In this document: positions 1 to 5,222 of the stretch, piece by piece
How the letters are laid out: each line of letters opens with the position of its first letter
How positions within the stretch are numbered: position 1 is the first letter of the stretch
Virus record (IMG/VR): IMGVR_UViG_3300013113_000739
Coordinates: 1-28,068 of that record
Length of the DNA: 28,068 nt
Strand: one strand, 5' to 3'
Source: a virus
Notes under the pieces: generated by a model
What the model was told of the DNA's origin: nothing
Seen by the model: only the letters and a program-made list of their open reading frames with translations
The model's database searches: none
Translations under genes and position numbers: made by a program

Positions 1-515
1 GTGGACTGAGGATTGAAGTCTCCTTCCACATCGGAGACGGTAGGAGTCAGAGCCAGCGAGTCCCAGATGAACAGGGTTCGCTCGGTGCCGGAGTTCAATA
101 CACTCTCGACAGTCTCTAGAACATGTTCCACTGATTGTGCCTGGACATAGATCAGATTCTCTAAATCACATCCGGTTCGTTCTAGGAAGCCCGGGTCAAT
201 CGCTGACTCCGAATCCATATATACCACCGTCATGCCCATTTTCTGGGCATTGGCTGCACACTGCGCGGCCATAAAAGATTTGCCGGTCGATTCAAGACCA
301 GCAATCTCCGTAAACTTGCCAACTGGAATGCCAGCAAGTTGGCCGCGACAGATAATAGAATCCAGCCACCGAGAGCCGGTGGGGATCCACTCTTTTACTT
401 CTGTAGGATTTGCTTCCTTCAGATTGTGGGCGACTTCCACGCCCGAAGTTTTGTTGATTAGGGTTCGCAGACCATCAATTGAAATCTTGCCTGCTTTGGA
501 CTTACTTTTTGCCAT
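1..515 (-). CDS. uvsX: RecA/UvsX-family recombinase, 3'-truncated by window edge
   Basis: ATP-dependent strand-exchange protein that would coat single-stranded DNA during phage recombination and recombination-dependent replication. The first 171 residues are present and the rest lies beyond position 1. Seen: Walker A GLESTGKS at residues 73-80, a Walker B-like strand LFIWDS at 148-153, and the RecA-type segment YMDSESAIDPGF at about 99-110 followed by QSVE at 127-130, which is closer to T4 UvsX (DSE...QSVE) than to bacterial RecA. The ATG at 515 has GGAGA about 8 nt upstream and overlaps the 3' end of the preceding 51-aa ORF by 14 nt. It is the last gene visible in a block with SSB and polymerase, as expected for a replication/recombination module. 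The family is certain; UvsX versus RecA is an inference. Confidence 0.93.
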   Translation of the reverse strand, partial: MAKSKSKAGKISIDGLRTLINKTSGVEVAHNLKEANPTEVKEWIPTGSRWLDSIICRGQLAGIPVGKFTEIAGLESTGKSFMAAQCAANAQKMGMTVVYMDSESAIDPGFLERTGCDLENLIYVQAQSVEHVLETVESVLNSGTERTLFIWDSLALTPTVSDVEGDFNPQS

Positions 516-657
516 CGAAATTCTCTCCGTATTTCATTCTAACTTCGCCTAGGAAGTCTTGGTGAAGTCGCGACACTTGTTCGCTAACTTCGCGTAAACG
601 CAGCTGGAGATCTAATACATATATTCCTAAACATATTAGTCCCAGCGTTGTCCACAT
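502..657 (-). CDS. 51-aa membrane-anchored microprotein
   Basis: Function not recognised. The translation begins MWTTLGLICLGIYVL, a short hydrophobic N-terminal segment (residues 1-15), followed by an amphipathic charged helix (about 16-42) rich in Leu, Arg, Glu and Gln that could form a short coiled coil, and a basic end (GKK). The ATG at 657 has GGAG about 11 nt upstream, and the start lies 4 nt after the preceding 46-aa ORF. Its last 14 nt overlap the start of the RecA/UvsX gene, a tight packing that supports real translation. It is probably the third member of a membrane microprotein cassette. It could in principle only couple translation of the recombinase. The reading frame has no homologue I can name. 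Confidence 0.6.
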   Translation of the reverse strand: MWTTLGLICLGIYVLDLQLRLREVSEQVSRLHQDFLGEVRMKYGENFDGKK

Positions 658-661
658 TGTC

Positions 662-802
662 TTATTTCATCTCCACGTTACCGCGGAGGTGGTCTTCCAA
701 TCTGCTTACGCGACTGCGCATTAGCAGGGTGTAAGCAAACGTCCACCCAAGGACGCCTGCTAGGAATGCCTGATACATCACTGAGAATGTAATGGCTTCC
801 AT
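662..802 (-). CDS. 46-aa single-pass membrane microprotein
   Basis: Function not recognised. Residues about 5-27 form one hydrophobic stretch (TFSVMYQAFLAGVLGWTFAY), followed by a basic patch RSRVSR and a charged C-terminus. By the positive-inside rule this predicts N-out, C-in topology. The start codon overlaps the stop of the upstream lipoprotein gene (TAATG), a sign of coupled translation, and the 51-aa microprotein starts 4 nt after its stop. A different 69-aa frame covers the same bases, but it is Pro/Thr/Arg rich and lacks this junction logic. The coupling to a lipoprotein suggests the two act in the same envelope process (lysis or exclusion are guesses). Confidence 0.6.
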   Translation of the reverse strand: MEAITFSVMYQAFLAGVLGWTFAYTLLMRSRVSRLEDHLRGNVEMK

Positions 803-963
803 TATTCTGCCGCCGAGTCGTCGTCGTCACCGGCGGAATCATCATCGTCCGCGGCAGAGTCGTCATCGTCTGCAGAGGGGCAACCACTAAGGGTTACCGC
901 GGTAAAACCCATCAAGAGGGCAAAAATGGCGAAGAGCGCCAGTCGGTTAATTCGAGCAATCAT
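802..963 (-). CDS. Small lipoprotein with three ADDDDSA-type repeats
   Basis: A 53-aa predicted lipoprotein. Residues 1-27 are a classic type II signal peptide: basic start MIARINR, hydrophobic core LALFAIFALLMGF, and lipobox LSGC with the acylated cysteine at residue 28. The mature part is only about 26 residues and consists almost entirely of three 7-residue repeats of the form (A/G)DDDDSA, ending AAE. Proline rather than aspartate follows Cys28, so by the E. coli +2 rule it would go to the outer membrane. The ATG at 963 has AAAGGAAA about 7 nt upstream. The stop overlaps the next membrane ORF (TAATG). Such poly-Asp-Ser linkers follow the lipobox in many Myxococcota-type surface lipoproteins as I recall, so host mimicry or acquisition is possible. 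A spanin or superinfection-exclusion role is speculative. Confidence 0.8.
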   Translation of the reverse strand: MIARINRLALFAIFALLMGFTAVTLSGCPSADDDDSAADDDDSAGDDDDSAAE

Positions 964-974
964 TTAATTTCCTT

Positions 975-1193
975 TCAAAATTCTTGTTCGGTGATGACCA
1001 AACATCCATCGTTGGTCAATCGTTCATAGTGACTATGATACCCTAAAGTACTCACGGTGTCAACTACTATTTCTCTCATTTTTTCAGATTTGCCGGTGAC
1101 AATCTTGACAGGCAGTTCATTATTGAACACAAAAGTGTGAACCTTCTGTTCCACGCTCTCGTGACTGTCACCGTGCAAATCCAAAGTTTTCAT
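975..1193 (-). CDS. Stand-alone Smr-domain protein
   Basis: A 72-aa protein matching the core of the Smr (small MutS-related) domain. Residues 3-8 read TLDLHG, the hallmark LDLHG motif, and a central strand PVKIVTGKSEKM (about 29-40) matches the family's (I/V)(I/V)xGxG-type nucleic-acid-binding segment, followed by a helix IVVDTVSTLGY. Smr domains nick or bind branched DNA or cleave RNA. A stand-alone form beside RecA/UvsX and SSB could process recombination intermediates or mRNA. The ATG overlaps the upstream stop (TAATG) and no good ribosome site precedes it, so translation is probably coupled. The protein is slightly shorter than the usual 80-residue domain, and the canonical GxG is reduced to TGKS. 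The assignment is good; the substrate is unknown. Confidence 0.8.
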   Translation of the reverse strand: MKTLDLHGDSHESVEQKVHTFVFNNELPVKIVTGKSEKMREIVVDTVSTLGYHSHYERLTNDGCLVITEQEF

Positions 1194-1723
1194 TAGTTGA
1201 GGGTCAGAGTACCGTTCTTAGTCTCGACCGAGACGTTAAATCCGCGGACAAAGTTATCCACGCTAAAGTAGGAATATCGACCCTCCTTCGATGCATCAGC
1301 CGCGTACAGATCTCCTGCGCGAACCTTGACCTCGGTGGAGATATCACAGCGTCCTCGCTTATAATCGTACTGGGTAGTCGAATACTCAATAGAATACTCT
1401 TGGTCGTAGACGGTCTCCGCCAACTTTTCCGCGATATATTCCTCGAAATACTCTTCACCACGCTCGTAATCATCAAGCAAATCGTTCCCACGCATGTCAT
1501 TAAGAATATCATTTCCCTCCGACACTTGGCTGTAGGTGCTGTATACCGGTACTGGCGATACCAGCAGTCCCGCTAGTAACCCAACAGTGGCAGTCTCGCC
1601 AACACTCTCCTCAACATAACTCTCGTTGATGTGCCAAACGTCACATCCCTCACTATAACTCATCGTTACGACTCCATCGTCCTCGACGCCTAATTCTCGC
1701 AACTTATTAACAAAATCACCCAT
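1193..1723 (-). CDS. Hypothetical acidic protein, 176 aa
   Basis: I do not recognise a named domain. The protein is strongly acidic and Tyr-rich, with a central segment about 80-125 (LLDDYERGEEYFEEYIAEKL, then EYSTTQYDYKRGRCD) that I recall vaguely from other marine phage hypotheticals. Residues about 47-60 (VGLLAGLLVSPVPV) are mildly hydrophobic but too short and isolated for a confident membrane helix. The C-terminus (FVRGFNVSVETKNGTLTLN) looks like two beta strands. The ATG at 1723 has AAAGGGAG about 10 nt upstream. It sits between the histone-like gene and the Smr gene, to which it is coupled by a TAATG overlap, so it may share the nucleic-acid-processing context. No function is proposed. 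Confidence 0.8.
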   Translation of the reverse strand: MGDFVNKLRELGVEDDGVVTMSYSEGCDVWHINESYVEESVGETATVGLLAGLLVSPVPVYSTYSQVSEGNDILNDMRGNDLLDDYERGEEYFEEYIAEKLAETVYDQEYSIEYSTTQYDYKRGRCDISTEVKVRAGDLYAADASKEGRYSYFSVDNFVRGFNVSVETKNGTLTLN

Positions 1724-1753
1724 TTTAATAACTCCCTTTCTGTGTGATAAAAT

Positions 1754-1777
1754 GAGACCCCTGTATCCCCGGGCCTC
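1754..1777 (-). promoter_or_regulatory. Leader hairpin copy 1 (terminator or RNA-binding element)
   Basis: In the sense strand, arms GAGGCCC and GGGTCTC pair over 7 bp (one G-T wobble) around a 10-nt loop GGGGATACAG. It lies 17 nt after the histone-like gene stop and upstream of the ribosome site of the 176-aa gene. ATTTTAT follows, a weak U-tract. A second copy with the same loop core occurs at 2006-2030, and one stem pair is changed in a compensated way between them. It could be a weak terminator or attenuator, an mRNA stabiliser, or a repressor site. Confidence 0.6.
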
Positions 1778-1794
1778 CCTGCGGCTGTCAGAGT

Positions 1795-1986
1795 TTAACC
1801 CGCGTTTTTGGTCTCTTGGACCTCGACTCGAAGTTCCTGTGCTAACGTCTTCACTTCCTGCATAGCCTTGCGAACACGAGTTCCGGCGGCATTGTTTCCA
1901 CTGCCGAAGAACTTATCGTGATCGTCCCGAGTTTCCTCAAGAATGGTGATCAGTTGTTGCAAACGATTTGTATCAGTATTTGTCAT
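1795..1986 (-). CDS. Histone H1-like (Hc1 family) DNA-binding protein
   Basis: A 63-aa all-helical protein matching the Hc1/HCT histone-like family found in Chlamydia, Bacteroidota and some phages. The diagnostic segment is GNNAAGTRVRKAMQEVKTLA (about residues 30-49), close to the NKAAGTRxRKxxQxxKxLAQExRxEIQ pattern of these proteins, followed by QELRVEVQETKN. The long Lys/Ala-rich tail of chlamydial Hc1 is absent, so it is only the globular part. It would bind or bend DNA non-specifically, fitting its place directly after the gp32-like SSB. The ATG at 1986 is preceded by AAGGAAG at about 5 nt. Hairpins lie in the leader before it and after its stop. The family call is good; its role (phage genome compaction versus host nucleoid takeover) is unknown. 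Confidence 0.8.
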   Translation of the reverse strand: MTNTDTNRLQQLITILEETRDDHDKFFGSGNNAAGTRVRKAMQEVKTLAQELRVEVQETKNAG

Positions 1987-2005
1987 AACTCTTCCTTTCT
2001 TATAA

Positions 2006-2030
2006 GAGGCACCTGATAACCCTGTGCCTC
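2006..2030 (-). promoter_or_regulatory. Leader hairpin copy 2 (terminator or RNA-binding element)
   Basis: Sense-strand arms GAGGCAC and GTGCCTC pair perfectly (7 bp) around an 11-nt loop AGGGTTATCAG. It sits 16 nt after the SSB stop and before the ribosome site of the histone-like gene, followed by TTATAAG. Stem position 6 is A-T here but C-G in copy 1 (1754-1777), and both share CAGGGAGGC on the 5' side and GGGxTA...CAG in the loop. It would trim SSB-distal transcription or act as an RNA-binding site. Confidence 0.6.
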
Positions 2031-2046
2031 CCTGTGGGGGGGATAT

Positions 2047-2820
2047 TTAGAGCGACCCTAGCTCTGCGAAAGCAGTGTCAACTGCACTGGCTTCACCTTC
2101 AGTGGTGTTGCCGTACCGCGTAGTTTCAGAACTAACACTCTCGGGATCATCAACTTGAGAGTTGACGAAGTTATCGAGAATAGTCTGTACATCAGCAGCT
2201 GACTTTCGCTCAAACAAACCAGAGAACTCTGGGATGCTATCAAGTAGTTCAGCACACTTGTCGGGCGTCATGTCGGCGCAGAGCGCAGAGGAACGACGTC
2301 GCGGAACAAGCTTAGTCTGGGGGAAAGAAGCGCCGGGAGGCTTTCCATAAGTCATAGTGAGGTCGGTGCCTGCCTCGGTGTCGGTGATATCACCATACTC
2401 CGGGTTGAGCACGAGCGTCAAGAGGTTCTCGTAGGCAGTCTTGCCGTAACCCCAGACGCGGATACCTAGCTCTTCCTCGCCGCGTACCATGACGGGGCTG
2501 AAGAATCGCTGTCGCACGAAGAGGTTCTTAGCCATCTTCTTACTGTGGTCATCGTTGTTGTCGACGCCTTCTCGCCAGAGCTGTGAAGCAAACTCGCAAA
2601 CAGGGCAGTCGTCGCCGTAGTTGCGCTTGGGGCACAGGAAGCCGCCCTTTTCTAGATTGTAGTGGAACCACATCTCCTTGAAGGGGTCTCCGTCTGCAGT
2701 GGGAACAATACGGATGTCCTGTTCGCCGTCAACCGGACGCCAGAAAACCGAATCTGAGGAAGTTCCCGTTCCTCTAAGTGATGCAAGCTTCTCTCGCATC
2801 TTGTCTAAGTTAATACCCAT
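2047..2820 (-). CDS. gp32: gp32-like single-stranded DNA-binding protein
   Basis: A 257-aa single-stranded DNA-binding protein of the T4 gp32 type, coating template strands and coordinating polymerase and recombinase. Seen: the N-terminal region MGINLDKMREKL (basic/amphipathic, the place of the cooperative B-domain), then FWRPVDGEQDIRIVP typical of the family, and a zinc-site pattern His53, Cys63, Cys72, Cys75 (CPVC), matching the order His-Cys-Cys-Cys in T4 gp32. The C-terminal 40 residues are acidic and Ser/Glu rich, as expected for the partner-binding tail. Length is slightly below T4 gp32 (301 aa). The ATG at 2820 has AAAGGAG about 7 nt upstream. The gene follows the FtsZ-like gene after 29 nt and precedes the histone-like gene. 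Confidence 0.92.
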   Translation of the reverse strand: MGINLDKMREKLASLRGTGTSSDSVFWRPVDGEQDIRIVPTADGDPFKEMWFHYNLEKGGFLCPKRNYGDDCPVCEFASQLWREGVDNNDDHSKKMAKNLFVRQRFFSPVMVRGEEELGIRVWGYGKTAYENLLTLVLNPEYGDITDTEAGTDLTMTYGKPPGASFPQTKLVPRRRSSALCADMTPDKCAELLDSIPEFSGLFERKSAADVQTILDNFVNSQVDDPESVSSETTRYGNTTEGEASAVDTAFAELGSL

Positions 2821-2849
2821 TTTAATCTCCTTTTAGGGTTATAGTACGA

Positions 2850-3716
2850 TCAGCTAATATCCTGATCGTCTAGCATTTCTTGGTATGATTGTACCATAGA
2901 TGAATATTTTATGCAATAACAATATTTTTGTTCATAAGCTGTCTTAAAGACTCCGTATGAGACGTTAATATCCTCTTCCACTCGCGACTTTACAAAGTTG
3001 TTGATCTTTCTAAACAGTGTGCCGTCGTTCTTCAAATCTTCTTCGCTGATACCATAGTAGTATACCACATCCCTGACACTTGTCAAGGGGTAAAACCACT
3101 TTTCTTTATGTTCTCTCTCATCATCTGACTCTATGTCTACAACGCCGACCGTTGCGATCCTGCTGATCTGGGCCGGGCTGATAAAGTTTCCGATGACGGG
3201 TTCTGTGTGCTTAAATACGTTAATCATGTGAATAGTATTGACGATGGCGTGGTTAAGAGTATCGTAGTAGCCGATGATTGACATATCTCCGATACTCCTC
3301 TCTAGTGCGCTGTTACTTATCATTACCACTAACTCTATAATACCAGATCGAGCGTACTCTTGCAAGACATTACTTACGATTTTTTCTTGTTTCTTTTGAG
3401 TCTCGGACATTATGGACTTATCGCCCTCAACATAGATGACCGTGATATTATTCTTGTTTAGCTGCTCAAGCAGGCGCAATGTGCCCCCCGAAATCTGTCC
3501 TGCTCCGGCGATAATAACAAATACATCTTCGCCTGTAAACTTTAGTTTTCTCTTAAGGTTGGGGAAGTTCTCGTCGTAGTCTTCGTGATTCTTCTTCTTG
3601 CGAATAGTAATATCAGCATCCTCTTGGACGTCAATACCGAAAGTTTCATACTGCGAAAACTTTGAAAAAGATTTCGCGATGTTGCACCCTGCTTTGCCGA
3701 GACCTACTACTTTCAT
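2850..3716 (-). CDS. FtsZ/tubulin-like GTPase-fold protein
   Basis: A 288-aa protein with the order of elements of FtsZ/tubulin GTPases. Residues 1-14 (MKVVGLGKAGCNIA) match the first nucleotide loop (FtsZ: VIGVGGGGxNA). DVFVIIAGAGQISGGT (64-79) fits the strand and T4 loop (FtsZ: xFVTAGMGGGTGTG), though the signature is diverged. ITVIYVE and IIELVVMISNSAL follow in the positions of the next strands. The T7 catalytic loop NxDxxD is not evident (GNFISPAQIS at 176-185), so GTP hydrolysis may be lost or altered. Start: an ATG at 3716 overlaps the MazG stop (ATGA) and directly opens the glycine-loop strand; a GTG at 3731 would add five residues. It could be a PhuZ/TubZ-type filament or a host division inhibitor; assembly is unproven. 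Confidence 0.72.
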   Translation of the reverse strand: MKVVGLGKAGCNIAKSFSKFSQYETFGIDVQEDADITIRKKKNHEDYDENFPNLKRKLKFTGEDVFVIIAGAGQISGGTLRLLEQLNKNNITVIYVEGDKSIMSETQKKQEKIVSNVLQEYARSGIIELVVMISNSALERSIGDMSIIGYYDTLNHAIVNTIHMINVFKHTEPVIGNFISPAQISRIATVGVVDIESDDEREHKEKWFYPLTSVRDVVYYYGISEEDLKNDGTLFRKINNFVKSRVEEDINVSYGVFKTAYEQKYCYCIKYSSMVQSYQEMLDDQDIS

Positions 3717-4030
3717 CCTTCTTCGACCCACTCCAAAATGAGACCCTTGTCAAAGCCGCCGCGGGAGATACGTTTGGCTGTCGTCTCAGCCATAATTTCG
3801 CTGTCTCTGATTTCTAGCTGTCCGCAGATAAAATGAAAGATCTCCATAATGTCTCCAGCTTCTTCAGCGCAAGGGTCTTCAATGAATTCCTGCACTTCTT
3901 CTTGAAGTTTCTTCATTGCGTACTCCATCAGCTCTGTTTCTGATGCTTTGCGGGTGGCGAAGGACTTTCCGTCGTCTGCAATAATTCCAGGGATGCGATC
4001 CCTCACTAGTTTTTGATAAATCTTCTTCAC
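3713..4030 (-). CDS. MazG-like nucleoside triphosphate pyrophosphohydrolase
   Basis: A 105-aa protein of the all-alpha NTP pyrophosphohydrolase (MazG/PRA-PH) superfamily. Seen: the opening YQKLVRDRIPGII (5-17), typical of the phage and bacterial 'LVRDRIP' branch, then the metal-binding helices KLQEEVQEF (E-x-x-E) and AEEAGDIMEIF (EExxD). These coordinate magnesium and remove pyrophosphate from NTPs, adjusting nucleotide pools or (p)ppGpp-like signals; the phage substrate is unknown. The start is GTG at 4030, overlapping the polymerase stop as GTGA, with AAGGA about 9 nt upstream. The 3' end overlaps the FtsZ-like start (ATGA). Placement between polymerase and replication proteins supports a nucleotide-metabolism role. 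Confidence 0.88.
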   Translation of the reverse strand: MKKIYQKLVRDRIPGIIADDGKSFATRKASETELMEYAMKKLQEEVQEFIEDPCAEEAGDIMEIFHFICGQLEIRDSEIMAETTAKRISRGGFDKGLILEWVEEG

Positions 4031-5214
4031 AGTTTTAATTCCTTCATTTCTCCAAGGTTTTTGCCAGCTGAGACATTAACCTTGAATACATCATACCGTG
4101 TTTTTCGGAACGTGTCAAGCAAATTCAGCAATTCGGGGCGATCTTCGTCAGCCAGGTCGATGTAGACCGCATCGTGTATAAGAAATGAAATGTGACTCTT
4201 CCTCCCCTTCAGAAGCTCATAGACCTTATAAGCCTGTTCGTGTACCATATCGATTGTAGTGCTTTGAATGATGTAGTTGAGCGCATGGTGTTCATCTACA
4301 TCTTCTATTATTCTACCATAATCAGTCGTAATTTTTAAGCCGTCCCAGTACTTATTCCGCACCAAATCCTTGTTATAAAGTCGCTCTAACTGCTTGTTTT
4401 CCTTACCGGAATACAGCCACGCGAAGGTTTTCACCTTGGCTTCTTCTCGGGTGAGGGTGCTGCCAAAAATGTTCTTAACACTCCAATCATGAATGTCGTT
4501 CTTGGGCTGTTCGACGCCTGCGAGAGCCAACAGCGTCCGCAGTTCGGCCGCATTGAAGTCAAGCTCCACCAACCAGTCGTTCTTTGGTTTAATACACGCG
4601 CGGAACTCCTTATTCATCGTGAGAATCGGCAGACTGTTGGGGTTGGTTGACAGACGCCCCGTGATGGTGCCCCATGGGTTATAATCGCATACATGATTGA
4701 CGGTTTGCAGCGTGCGGCGGAAGTTCATTCCGCGGACAGAACTGAGAAGATGATTGATTGGTCCGAGATCGATTCTCAGAGGGCGCAGCCGGATGTCCAT
4801 GAGCATCTTATTAAGATTCAGCATGGCATCGTAGTTCGCAGGACGAGGGTAGGTGTCCAGCACGTGTTGGGTTATCTTATTTTTGGCGTTTAAGTACTCA
4901 AAAAGGAAATACTCGGGGATCACATCATAAAGACAGTTTTCTTCTAAAGAAAGTCGAGAAGTTCGGAAGGCTCTCAGACACGATTTAAGCGTCTTCTTTA
5001 TCTTTTCCCACTCCTCCTTCATATCTTCCGGGCAAACGTCTGTAAGAGCCGCTCCTTGGCTGTAGAGACGCCCTAGCTCGTACGTCTCCCCTCGCATATG
5101 CTCAGACAGCTCCCAACTCTCGCCTTGAGGGGGTATAATGTTTGTTGAATGTATTTGGTTGTCGGCAAAATATCCGACACAATCTTTCTTGTGATCCAGA
5201 ACTTGAAAAAGCAA
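4027..5214 (-). CDS. polA: Short family A (PolA-type) DNA polymerase
   Basis: The replicative polymerase candidate, 395 aa. Palm and fingers motifs are clear: TGRLST at 185-190, motif A LDFNAAELR with catalytic Asp219 and Glu224, motif B R256-x3-K260-x3-F264-x3-Y268-S-G (O-helix), and motif C FLIHDAVYID with His347-Asp348. The residue equivalent to E. coli 762 is Phe264. In motif C the usual HDE is HDA. No 3'-5' exonuclease motifs are seen in the first 130 residues, and the thumb region is short, so proofreading, if any, must be encoded elsewhere. The start is TTG at 5214, chosen because AGGAGG lies 5 nt upstream, overlapping the stop of the preceding gene. The stop overlaps the MazG-like GTG start. 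Confidence 0.9.
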   Translation of the reverse strand: MLFQVLDHKKDCVGYFADNQIHSTNIIPPQGESWELSEHMRGETYELGRLYSQGAALTDVCPEDMKEEWEKIKKTLKSCLRAFRTSRLSLEENCLYDVIPEYFLFEYLNAKNKITQHVLDTYPRPANYDAMLNLNKMLMDIRLRPLRIDLGPINHLLSSVRGMNFRRTLQTVNHVCDYNPWGTITGRLSTNPNSLPILTMNKEFRACIKPKNDWLVELDFNAAELRTLLALAGVEQPKNDIHDWSVKNIFGSTLTREEAKVKTFAWLYSGKENKQLERLYNKDLVRNKYWDGLKITTDYGRIIEDVDEHHALNYIIQSTTIDMVHEQAYKVYELLKGRKSHISFLIHDAVYIDLADEDRPELLNLLDTFRKTRYDVFKVNVSAGKNLGEMKELKL

Positions 5215-5222
5215 GTTTCCTC

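Noticed and set aside
678-887. 69-aa minus-strand frame
   Set aside because: It overlaps two better-supported microprotein genes in another frame; Pro/Thr/Arg-rich and no ribosome site.
3713-3731. GTG at 3731 as start of the FtsZ/tubulin-like gene
   Set aside because: It adds only five residues (GTG GGT CGA AGA AGG) before the conserved opening. The ATG at 3716 makes a 4-nt ATGA overlap, as at other junctions here. The upstream ribosome site is poor for both, so this is a preference, not proof.
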